Below, in pieces: positions 1 to 5,402 of a stretch of 6,915 nt of DNA (the first letter of the stretch is position 1; every line of letters begins with the position of its first letter). This stretch comes from Alphaproteobacteria bacterium. Lineage in GTDB: Bacteria; Pseudomonadota; Alphaproteobacteria; ATCC43930; CGMCC-115725. Under the pieces are notes generated by a model. It had not been told where the DNA came from, made no database searches, and worked only from the letters and a program-made list of their open reading frames with translations. The translations under genes and the position numbers were made by a program. The stretch lies in assembly GCA_005888425.1 (NCBI GenBank), contig VAZF01000113.1:1-6915 (forward strand), in the 5' to 3' direction.

Positions 1-283
1 CCTTTTTTGAGATTTGGCGCGAGACATCGCAGGACCTCGCCTCAGACCCGGCCCGCGCAGTGTCCGATAGGTTCGGCAACCCCTGTTCGCTAGCCGGTTT
101 TAGCCGCTTTGTGTGGAGAATTTGTCCCCTGGTCGTCGGCCGAAGGCGGTCGGCGGCGCCGCAAGTCGAAACGCTCGACAGGCTTGTGCGAGCACATTCG
201 AGACTGGCGGCGGACGGCATACGGGTCGTGCCCAGCGTGAGGGCAAGCAGGCTCAGAACTCCCCATACAGCCTTGATGCGCAT
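1..283 (-). CDS. Partial ORF of unknown function with a signal peptide, running off the left edge
   Basis: An open frame starts at the minus-strand ATG at 283-281 and runs 94 codons without a stop to the window edge. The N-terminus reads MRIKAVWGVLSLLALTLG and then a small-residue stretch ending in PSAA: a basic n-region, a hydrophobic core and a plausible signal-peptidase site near residue 26. The next residues, SLECARTSLSSV, faintly recall the start of mature LprI/DUF1311 lysozyme-inhibitor proteins (S-F-x-C-A-K). The rest is arginine-rich and does not continue that resemblance in this frame. The ribosome-binding site is weak (GGTGA about 4 nt before the ATG). It may be a real secreted protein, a frameshifted remnant or a chance frame, since 94 open codons mean little in GC-rich DNA. 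It is divergent from the OmpA-like gene and would share its upstream region. Function unknown. Confidence 0.3.
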   Translation of the reverse strand, partial: MRIKAVWGVLSLLALTLGTTRMPSAASLECARTSLSSVSTCGAADRLRPTTRGQILHTKRLKPASEQGLPNLSDTARAGSEARSCDVSRQISKK

Positions 284-529
284 GGTTCACCAGGTCCAAG
301 GCGGCAAGCGCTCTTCTGCGCGCCTGTGCCGCGTCCGTGCGGGAAACAATCTGTTGGCGCAAAGCTCCCGGCGGACCTTGGAAATCTGGCAGAACTCTCG
401 GGAACAGCGGTATCGCGTTGACATAGATCAATGGTTTCACCGAGACTGGAATGTTCGCTCGGCTGCTAAACAAGATTCTCGCATAGGCGCCGGTGAAGTC
501 TTTGGTATCAAACAAGGGAGACTAAGCTC
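284..529. other. Intergenic region upstream of the OmpA-like gene
   Basis: About 250 bases between the doubtful leftward ORF and the OmpA-like gene. The only convincing content is the FNR/FixK-like palindrome at 418-431 and the ribosome-binding site of the OmpA-like gene at 514-520. Frames running through it on either strand show no recognisable protein family and read as chance open frames. No RNA gene is recognised. Confidence 0.5.
418..431. promoter_or_regulatory. Putative FixK/FNR-family binding site
   Basis: The 14-bp sequence TTGACATAGATCAA fits the FNR/Anr/FixK consensus TTGAT-N4-ATCAA with one mismatch, and fits TTGA-N6-TCAA exactly. Its centre is about 105 bases upstream of the OmpA-like start codon and about 141 upstream of the divergent ORF's start. 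Activation from position -41.5 would put the transcript start near 466; no good -10 hexamer is visible there, so the exact promoter is unresolved. The first six bases, TTGACA, are also a perfect sigma-70 -35 element, an alternative reading. Known of the family: such boxes bind CRP/FNR regulators that respond to low oxygen or to phosphorylated FixJ. That this one is used is inference. Confidence 0.45.
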
Positions 530-1330
530 ATGCAGCCGTTCAAATATCTGCCCGTTGTCGCCGTATCCCTCCTCGCAATTGCGGGTGGGGCCCCTGCAAT
601 CGCGCAAACTCAGAACCTGCCCTGGGTCCAGATGGAAACAATGTCCGTGAACGCGGGCATCGGAGGGCAGTCTGGCGATGGCCTCCTGCACCTGCCCAAT
701 CTGGGGACCAACTGCAGCTATCCCTTCACGGTCTCAGGCTTCGGCGCGGGCATCCAAGTCGGCATCTCCAAGGTGAGCGCTTCCGGCCCGGTCGCAAACA
801 TGACCAGGGTCTCGGATCTTTCCGGCGATTACGGCACGACCGAGGGTGAGGTGACCCTCCTGGCTGGGGCCGGCGGAAGCACGATGAAGAACCGCAACAA
901 CAACGTCGCGATGAGCCTCAAATCGGAAACCCAGGGCATCGGCCTCGGTTTCGGTGCGAAGGGCATGGCCATCAGGGTCGCCGACCAGCCCGTCAACCTG
1001 CCGCGCGCCTACGTGGTGGATTTCGGCTTCAACAAGAACTGGGTCAGTAAGGAGAGCCGCGCGACGCTCGACAAGCTGGTCAGCGAATGGAAGTGCCGTT
1101 ACGCCAATATTTGGCTGTTCGGCCATACCGACTCGGTCGGCAAGGAAGACGTCAATCTCGAGCTTGCGCAAAAGCGAGCGACGGCGGTGCGCGATTATCT
1201 TGCCGGCGCGGGCGTCGTCCCGACGCGGCTGTTCACAGAGATCAAGGGCGAGAACCCGCAGCTCCAGCGGACCGCCAATAACGTGCGGCTTCGCACTAAC
1301 CGTGCGGTCGTTATCGTCGTGCAAGAATAA
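530..1330 (+). CDS. Exported OmpA-family protein with a DUF992-like N-terminal domain
   Basis: A 266-residue exported protein, probably anchored to peptidoglycan in the periplasm or outer membrane. Residues 1-25 form a signal peptide (MQPFKYLPVVAVSLLAIAGG, then APAIA before Q26). Residues about 60-150 are glycine- and beta-rich; the run from LSGDYG through GEVTLLAGAGG to GLGFGAKGMAIRV resembles DUF992 proteins, from memory rather than a search. Residues about 160-266 are an OmpA-like domain: VVDFGFNKN, then GHTDSVG (G198-D201), NLELAQKRA (N209-A217) and a final NRAVVIVV. D201 and R216 are 15 residues apart, as are the Asp and Arg that hold diaminopimelate in OmpA. The start is supported by AAGGGAG 9 bases upstream. 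The gene stands alone; a possible FixK/FNR box lies upstream and a long hairpin follows. There is no N-terminal eight-strand barrel, so it is not a classical OmpA porin. Confidence 0.85.
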   Translation: MQPFKYLPVVAVSLLAIAGGAPAIAQTQNLPWVQMETMSVNAGIGGQSGDGLLHLPNLGTNCSYPFTVSGFGAGIQVGISKVSASGPVANMTRVSDLSGDYGTTEGEVTLLAGAGGSTMKNRNNNVAMSLKSETQGIGLGFGAKGMAIRVADQPVNLPRAYVVDFGFNKNWVSKESRATLDKLVSEWKCRYANIWLFGHTDSVGKEDVNLELAQKRATAVRDYLAGAGVVPTRLFTEIKGENPQLQRTANNVRLRTNRAVVIVVQE

Positions 1331-1342
1331 GGCACCGTGATT

Positions 1343-1388
1343 GGAGGCCCCGATGGGAGCGCGCATCGCGCGGCTCGTCGGGGTCTCC
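1343..1388 (+). terminator. Long imperfect hairpin after the OmpA-like gene
   Basis: Bases 1343-1353 (GGAGGCCCCGA) pair with 1378-1388 (TCGGGGTCTCC) over 11 positions with one G-U wobble. Inside, 1357-1364 (GAGCGCGC) pairs with 1368-1376 with a single bulged G, leaving a short ATC loop. It begins 13 bases after the OmpA-like stop codon. No T-tract follows on either strand, so it is not a textbook intrinsic terminator. It may protect the 3' end of the mRNA or act with another factor, and it could serve leftward transcription from livF as well. Confidence 0.4.
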
Positions 1389-1617
1389 GCTTACAGGTCA
1401 GCCATTTCGATATGCTGATCCCCGCCTAGACGTAATCAGTGCTACCGCTCGCGGAAGGTGCGCGCGATCTGTTCACGCAACGGCTTGAGCAGGTAATCGA
1501 GCGGTGTCCGGTCCTGCCCGAGGAGTGATCCTCTACGCTCTCGCGATAGCCCTCGCCTATGCCACGGGGTGGACTGCGGAACATGGCCTTTCTCGAACGA
1601 TTGCTGCCGGCGCGCGG
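1389..1617. other. Intergenic region between the OmpA-like gene and livF
   Basis: Together with the hairpin to its left, this is a gap of nearly 290 bases without an intact gene. Its only recognisable content is a minus-strand stretch at 1442-1519 that resembles the C-terminal end of a HlyD-type adaptor. The remainder, 1389-1441 and 1520-1617, shows no promoter, RNA gene or repeat that I can support. Confidence 0.5.
1442..1519 (-). pseudogene. C-terminal relic of a HlyD-family type I secretion adaptor
   Basis: Read on the minus strand, the 25 codons before the TAG at 1444-1442 give GQDRTPLDYLLKPL followed by REQIARTFRER and a stop. HlyD/PrtE-type periplasmic adaptors of type I secretion systems characteristically end with an R-T-x-L-x-Y-L-L-x-P-L segment and a final (F/L)RER; E. 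coli HlyD itself ends in LRER. Upstream on this strand the frame stays open to 1648 but has no ATG or GTG start. It reads as arginine-rich noise with no coiled coil or beta-barrel adaptor sequence. The other two frames upstream do not restore the family either. I read this as the surviving tail of a lost gene. No ABC exporter or TolC partner is in the window. The match is from memory of the family and covers only 25 residues. Confidence 0.5.
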
Positions 1618-2325
1618 CTACATGCCGAGATAAGCCCGCCGCACCCTCTCATCGGCCATGAGAGCGGTGTGCGGGCCCTGCAGCACGACCGTGCCGGTTT
1701 CGAGCACATAGCCGTAATCGCAGGATTCGAGCGCTTCGGCGACGCGCTGCTCGACAAGGAGCAGGGTCACGCCGCTCTCGCGGTGTAAGGACGCCACGCG
1801 ATCGAAAATCAGATCGGCGATCGTCGGCGCCAGCCCCATCGACGGCTCGTCCAGAAGCAACAGCCGAGGCGCCGAGGCAATGCCGCGTCCGATCGCGAGC
1901 ATCTGCTGCTCGCCACCCGAGAGCGTCCCGGCGAGTTGCTTGCGGCGTTCGGCAAGCACGGGAAACAGCGTCAAGATCCGGTCGATGTTGCGATGCCACT
2001 CGACACGGCCGCGTGTCGAGTACGCCCCCATTTCGAGGTTCTCCAGCACCGTCATTGAGGCGAAGACCTGACGCCCCTCCGGCACATGCGCGATGCCGAG
2101 ATGGGCGCGTTCCGGCGGCGGCACGGCGAGCAGGTCCCGTCCTTCGAACAAGATCGATCCGGAAACCGGCGCCACCGTCCCGGAGATAGCCTTGAACAGG
2201 GTCGTCTTCCCGGCGCCGTTCGGCCCGACGATCGCGACGAATTGCCCCTCATCAACCGTCAGCGACACGCCGCGCAACGCGGCGAGCCCGCCATAGCTGA
2301 CCGACAAATCCTGGATTTCAAGCAT
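1618..2325 (-). CDS. livF: LivF-type ABC importer ATP-binding protein
   Basis: One of two cytoplasmic ATPase subunits of a HAAT-family importer, 235 residues, the usual LivF length. Visible motifs: Walker A GPNGAGKTT (34-42); the LivF-typical VPEGRQVFASMTVLENL around 81-97, with Q86 in the Q-loop region; signature LSGGEQQML (135-143); Walker B LLLLDEP with catalytic E160; and LLLVEQ at 188-193, where glutamine (Q193) replaces the H-loop histidine, as is common in LivF. The protein ends AYLGM, also family-typical. The start has GAGG four bases upstream on the minus strand. The gene is divergent from livH, livMG and livK, whereas LivF is more often encoded in the same operon. A possible extended -10 promoter lies at 2351-2379, which would leave a short leader. 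It should pair with the LivG half of the livMG product. The LivF assignment is secure; the substrate is not. Confidence 0.93.
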   Translation of the reverse strand: MLEIQDLSVSYGGLAALRGVSLTVDEGQFVAIVGPNGAGKTTLFKAISGTVAPVSGSILFEGRDLLAVPPPERAHLGIAHVPEGRQVFASMTVLENLEMGAYSTRGRVEWHRNIDRILTLFPVLAERRKQLAGTLSGGEQQMLAIGRGIASAPRLLLLDEPSMGLAPTIADLIFDRVASLHRESGVTLLLVEQRVAEALESCDYGYVLETGTVVLQGPHTALMADERVRRAYLGM

Positions 2326-2350
2326 CCGGCCTCGCTGCGATCATCCGCGT

Positions 2351-2379
2351 CGCATAGCACACCGCGTGAAGAGCGCCAA
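2351..2379 (-). promoter_or_regulatory. Candidate sigma-70 promoter for livF
   Basis: On the minus strand TTGGCG (2379-2374) is followed after 17 bases by TATGCG (2356-2351), with TGC directly before it, giving an extended -10 TGn. Matches are 4/6 at -35 and 3/6 at -10, helped by the extended -10 and ideal spacing. Transcription would begin near 2344, leaving a leader of about 18 bases with the GAGG ribosome-binding site. This is a visual match only. Confidence 0.35.
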
Positions 2380-2400
2380 ACCTCTGGGCCTCTCAGCCGT

Positions 2401-2478
2401 CGTCCCGGCGCAGGCCGGGACCCATCGTTCAGCTGTCCGCGCACCCGATCGGTGGATACCGGTTTCGCCGGTATGACG
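2401..2478. repeat. REP-like interspersed palindromic element in the divergent liv spacer
   Basis: The left end is a perfect 8-bp hairpin: GTCCCGGC (2402-2409), loop GCAG, GCCGGGAC (2414-2421). The right end is a 7-bp hairpin: ATACCGG (2456-2462), loop TTTCG, CCGGTAT (2468-2474), followed by GACGG. On the other strand the right end reads CCGTCATACCGGCGAAACCGG and continues GTATCCA. That is a variant of the CGTCATTCCCGCGAAAGCGG-type element widespread between proteobacterial genes. Such elements are non-coding and often sit near transcript ends or in spacers. Here it separates the livF and livH promoter regions. Family membership is from recognition of the pattern; copy number in the genome is unknown from this window. 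Confidence 0.6.
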
Positions 2479-2519
2479 GGCCGGTATGACGGGCCGGTAT
2501 GACGGGCCGGTATGACGGA
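2468..2519. repeat. Four tandem copies of a 13-bp unit
   Basis: The unit CCGGTATGACGGG occurs at 2468-2480, 2481-2493, 2494-2506 and 2507-2519. The first three copies are identical; the fourth ends GGA in place of GGG. The unit is the right-hand terminus of the adjacent REP-like element, so the array looks like a local expansion of that end by slippage. Thirteen bases is not a multiple of three, which fits a non-coding spacer. It lies between the livF and livH promoter regions. Confidence 0.95.
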
Positions 2520-2569
2520 TTGTGCGTACGGTTGCGAGGTTCGGGCCGGCTGACGCGGCCGGAAAACCC

Positions 2570-2599
2570 ATGACAGGGAAGGCAGGCTCCGCCTATCGT
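2570..2599 (+). promoter_or_regulatory. Weak candidate promoter for livH
   Basis: ATGACA (2570-2575, 5/6 to TTGACA) is followed after 18 bases by TATCGT (2594-2599, 4/6 to TATAAT). Transcription would begin about 2606, leaving only some 13 bases before the livH start, with the ribosome-binding site at the very 5' end. The short leader makes this doubtful. I found no better match between the tandem repeats and livH. Confidence 0.2.
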
Positions 2600-2618
2600 C
2601 CGGGCCGGGAGGGAACAG

Positions 2619-3551
2619 ATGCCGTTTTCTGAGGTCGATTTCCTGCAAGCGCTCGCCGCCGGCATTCTGGTGGGCAGCGCCTATGCGCTGATGTGCATCG
2701 GCCTCGGGATCATCTTCGGCTCGATGAACGTGATCAATTTCGCACAGGGCGACTTCCTGATGCTCGGCATGTACGCCGCGTTTTACCTGACCGCGGGGTA
2801 TGGCGTGCTGGCGTTTCTCGGGCCTTATGCCGGGCCGATCGCGGCGGCCTTTTTAGCCGGCCCGGTGGTGTTCGCGCTCGGCTGGGTGTTGCATCGATTT
2901 ATCGTGTCGCGAGTCACCGGCGCGGGCGCGGCACAGACGGTCGGCGCGGGGGCTTATGGGCAGATCATCGTCACCTTGGGCATCTCGCTGATCCTGCAGA
3001 ATGGCGGGCTCATCCTGTTCGGCTCGACCCCGGTTGGCGTGCGCACGCCGCTGTCGCGCCAGTCCTGGGAGATCGGCGACATATTGCTGAACCAGGCGCG
3101 TGTCGTGAGCTTTCTGGTCGCGGTGACGCTCGCCGCCGGCATGTACCTGTTTCTCAGCCACACCCGGCTCGGAAAGGGCTTGCGTGCGGCCGCCGACAAC
3201 CCGCAGGCCGCGATCTACATGGGGATCGAAGTCGACCGGGCCCATCGCCTCGCCTGGAGCATCGGCGTCGGGATTACCGCGATCGCCGGCGGGCTCGTCG
3301 CGACCTTTCAGACCTTTCAGCCCTATGTCGGGTTCGATTTCGTCATCGTCATGTATGCGGGTGTCGTCCTCGGCGGGCTTGGCAGCAATTTCGGCGCCTT
3401 CTGGGGCGGGCTCCTGATCGGTATCGTGCAGCAGATGTCGACGCTGGTGCTGCCGTACCAGCTGCAGAACACCGCCATCTTCGTTGTGTTTCTGCTGATC
3501 ATCTTTCTGCGGCCGCAAGGCATTTTTGGCCGGCTCAGCGAGCGGGCATGA
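2619..3551 (+). CDS. livH: LivH-type ABC importer permease
   Basis: Inner-membrane permease of a HAAT-family importer that forms the translocation pore with the LivM domain; 310 residues, close to family length. Family marks: the N-terminal VGSAYALMCIGLGIIFGSM segment; NFAQGDFLMLGMY at about 40-52, the LivH form of N-x-A-x-G-x-x-x-M-x-G; and the cytoplasmic loop around DNPQAAIYMGIEVDRAHR (193-208), followed by GITAIAGGLVA, which contacts the ATPases. A late GGLGSNFGAFWGGLLIG stretch and the ending LRPQGIFGR are also typical. Most of the protein is hydrophobic helix, roughly eight spans. GGGAGGG six bases before the ATG supports the start. It opens the plus-strand operon. Its TGA stop overlaps the ATG of a 19-codon mini-ORF (ATGA), and livMG begins 52 bases downstream. 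Confidence 0.94.
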   Translation: MPFSEVDFLQALAAGILVGSAYALMCIGLGIIFGSMNVINFAQGDFLMLGMYAAFYLTAGYGVLAFLGPYAGPIAAAFLAGPVVFALGWVLHRFIVSRVTGAGAAQTVGAGAYGQIIVTLGISLILQNGGLILFGSTPVGVRTPLSRQSWEIGDILLNQARVVSFLVAVTLAAGMYLFLSHTRLGKGLRAAADNPQAAIYMGIEVDRAHRLAWSIGVGITAIAGGLVATFQTFQPYVGFDFVIVMYAGVVLGGLGSNFGAFWGGLLIGIVQQMSTLVLPYQLQNTAIFVVFLLIIFLRPQGIFGRLSERA

Positions 3552-3607
3552 GCTGGCCCCCGATAGAACGCGGTCATGAGAACCCGGTTATGAGAACGCG
3601 GTCATGA
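3548..3607 (+). CDS. Possible 19-codon coupling mini-ORF between livH and livMG
   Basis: ATG at 3548 overlaps the livH TGA (ATGA at 3548-3551). The frame runs MSWPPIERGHENPVMRTRS and stops at TGA 3605-3607, which overlaps the livMG ATG (ATGA at 3604-3607). Both junctions have the classic geometry for stop-restart translation. A ribosome finishing livH could restart here, cross the 52-base gap and restart again at livMG, which itself has only a weak GAGA upstream. The peptide has no recognisable family and is probably only a vehicle for coupling, if translated at all. A second in-frame ATG lies at 3590-3592. The geometry is seen directly; translation is inferred. Confidence 0.35.
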   Translation: MSWPPIERGHENPVMRTRS

Positions 3608-3611
3608 GAAC
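3570..3611 (+). repeat. Three 14-bp direct repeats across the livMG start codon
   Basis: Units at 3570-3583 (GCGGTCATGAGAAC), 3584-3597 (CCGGTTATGAGAAC) and 3598-3611 (identical to the first), flanked by partial units AGAAC (3565-3569) and GCGG (3612-3615). Each unit carries ATGA, and because 14 is not a multiple of three the three ATGs (3576, 3590, 3604) lie in three different frames. The first frame stops after five codons at TGA 3591-3593; the second stops at 3605-3607; only the third is livMG. The unit also moves GAGAA to just upstream of the next ATG, serving as a weak ribosome-binding site. Confidence 0.93.
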
Positions 3612-5388
3612 GCGGGCCGAAGCCAACCGGCAGCGCTGGGCGATCCTCGGTGTTGCGGCCGCTGTGCTGGTGCTATCATTCGTCCTTCTCAAAAGCGCCT
3701 ATTACCAACTCGTGCTGACCCAGGTGTTGCTCTGGGCAGTGCTGTCGCTGGCCTGGAACATTCTCTGTGGATACAGCGGCTATTTCTCCTTCGGCCATGC
3801 CGGGTTTTGGGGGCTGGGCGCCTATACGGTCGCGCTCGGCATGATGTATTTCGACCTGAGCCCGTGGATCTCGATCCCGTTCTGCGCGCTGGTCGGCGCC
3901 GCCGCCGGCGCCATCATCGGCTATCCGACATTCCGCCTGCGCGGGCATTATTTCGCTCTCGCGATGCTCGCCTATCCGCTCGCCACGCTCTACGTCTTCC
4001 AGTGGCTTGGCTACCAGGAATTGACGCTGCCGATGAAGCGCGAGGCGCCGCTCCTCTACATGCAGTTCGAGGACCCCCGCGGCTATGTCGTGCTTGCGCT
4101 CGGCCTGCTTGTCGTCGCGTTGCTGATCTCGCTCAAGGTCGAGAATTCACGCTTCGGCATGTCGCTGATGGCGATCAAACAGAACGAGCCGGCAGCCGAG
4201 GCGGCGGGCATCAATACCTGGCGCTGGAAGATGCTGGCATTGATGCTGTCAGGAGCGTTGGCCGCGGTGGCCGGCGGGCTTTACGCGGTCATCCTGCTGG
4301 TTGTCACACCGGAAACCGTGTTTGGCATGCTGGTTTCCGCGCAGGCGCTGATCCTCGCCTTGTTCGGCGGGGTCGGCAGCCTCTGGGGCCCGGTCATCGG
4401 CGCGGTCGTGCTCGTGCCCTTGGCCGAGGGGCTCAACGCCGAGCTCGGCGATGTATTGCCCGGCATTCAGGGCGTCGTGTACGGCGTGGCGATCATCGCG
4501 ATTATCCTGCTCGCGCCCGAGGGGGTCTATTGGCGCGTCCTCGACCGGTTCTCAAAGCGCGCGCCGGCGGCGGAGCCGCCATCGCAGATGCCCGCTCGTG
4601 CAACCAACATCGCGCCGCTGCCGCGCGCGCCGGTCTCAACCGGCGCCGATCTTCTGGTGCTGCGCGATATCGGGATCTCGTTCGGCGGGTTGCGCGCGCT
4701 GGACGGGATCGACCTCACCCTTCCCGAGGGCGGGCTCTACGGCATCATCGGCCCGAACGGCGCCGGCAAGACGACGCTGTTCAATGTCATCAATGGGTTT
4801 CTCGCCTCGGATAGCGGTGCGATCACCTTCGCCGGCGAGGCGATCACCGGGTTGCGCCCAAACCAAGTGTGCCGGCGCGGCGTCGGGCGCACCTTTCAGG
4901 TCGTGCGCGCGTTTCCGCGCATGAGCGTCCTCGAAAATGTCATCGTCGGCGCCTTTATCCGCGCCCCGACCGATGCTGTCGCCCGCGACATGGCCCTGGC
5001 GGCGCTCGACCGGGTCGGACTCGTCGATCAGGCCGAAAAGATCGCCGGAGGGCTGACGACGCGGGAATTGCGCTTGATGGAACTGGCGCGGGCGTTGGTG
5101 CCGCATCCCCGTCTGATGCTGCTGGACGAGACACTCGCCGGCCTCGGTCATGACGATCTCGGAGGGATCCTCGGGGTTATCCGGCAGTTGCGCGCCGAGG
5201 GCATTACCGTCTTGATCATCGAGCACACGATGCATGCCATGGTACAGCTGGTCGATCACTTCACGGTGCTCGATCATGGCCGACTGATCGCTACCGGCAG
5301 ACCGCAGGACGTCGTGCGCGATTCCCGCGTCATCGAAGCCTATCTCGGCAAGAAGTGGAGTGACCGCGTCGCGGTCCCCGCAAAATAG
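3604..5388 (+). CDS. livM-livG: Fused LivM permease and LivG ATP-binding protein
   Basis: A 594-residue fusion of an importer permease and its ATPase. Residues 1-316 are LivM: NILCGYSGYFSFGHAGFWG is the family hallmark, AGINTWRWKMLALMLSGALA is the ATPase-contact loop, and the domain ends ILLAPEGVYWRVLDRF. A Pro/Ala-rich linker (about 317-348) joins it to LivG (about 349-590). LivG motifs: Walker A GPNGAGKTT (383-391), Q-loop TFQ with Q432, Walker B LMLLDET with E509, and H-loop H541. The expected ABC signature (LSxGQ) is replaced by LTTRE (484-488), and the proline after DE is T510. Such LivM-LivG fusions are known in proteobacteria. The start at 3604 is the last of three repeated ATGs and the only one in frame. 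livK follows after 14 bases. The fusion holds permease and ATPase at 1:1. Confidence 0.93.
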   Translation: MRTRAEANRQRWAILGVAAAVLVLSFVLLKSAYYQLVLTQVLLWAVLSLAWNILCGYSGYFSFGHAGFWGLGAYTVALGMMYFDLSPWISIPFCALVGAAAGAIIGYPTFRLRGHYFALAMLAYPLATLYVFQWLGYQELTLPMKREAPLLYMQFEDPRGYVVLALGLLVVALLISLKVENSRFGMSLMAIKQNEPAAEAAGINTWRWKMLALMLSGALAAVAGGLYAVILLVVTPETVFGMLVSAQALILALFGGVGSLWGPVIGAVVLVPLAEGLNAELGDVLPGIQGVVYGVAIIAIILLAPEGVYWRVLDRFSKRAPAAEPPSQMPARATNIAPLPRAPVSTGADLLVLRDIGISFGGLRALDGIDLTLPEGGLYGIIGPNGAGKTTLFNVINGFLASDSGAITFAGEAITGLRPNQVCRRGVGRTFQVVRAFPRMSVLENVIVGAFIRAPTDAVARDMALAALDRVGLVDQAEKIAGGLTTRELRLMELARALVPHPRLMLLDETLAGLGHDDLGGILGVIRQLRAEGITVLIIEHTMHAMVQLVDHFTVLDHGRLIATGRPQDVVRDSRVIEAYLGKKWSDRVAVPAK

Positions 5389-5402
5389 GAGGAGATCGGA
5401 AC

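Noticed and set aside
1..8. CCTTTTTT at the window's left edge as the T-tract of a rightward terminator
   Set aside because: The stem would lie outside the window, so it cannot be assessed.
90..515. 141-residue minus-strand open frame upstream of the OmpA-like gene
   Set aside because: No signal peptide, family motif or convincing ribosome-binding site. It overlaps the alternative minus-strand frame starting at 283, which does have a signal peptide, and it covers the FixK/FNR-like box.
60..650. 196-residue plus-strand frame running into the OmpA-like gene
   Set aside because: Its sequence is low in family signal and rich in Arg/Ser, and it overlaps the well-supported start, signal peptide and coding frame beginning at 530.
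2402..2421. Perfect GTCCCGGC/GCCGGGAC hairpin as a livF or livH terminator
   Set aside because: No T-tract on either side, and it is upstream of both genes. It is better explained as one end of the REP-like element.
2468..2519. Tandem array as a CRISPR
   Set aside because: Units of 13 bp are directly adjacent with no spacers, and no cas gene is present.
2539..2565. GC-rich inverted repeat (CCGGC/GCCGG) upstream of livH as an operator
   Set aside because: The stem is only five bases in very GC-rich DNA, which is expected by chance.
2693..3607. 304-residue plus-strand frame overlapping livH
   Set aside because: It is an arginine-rich shadow of livH. Only its last 19 codons, after the ATG at 3548, are kept as a possible coupling mini-ORF.
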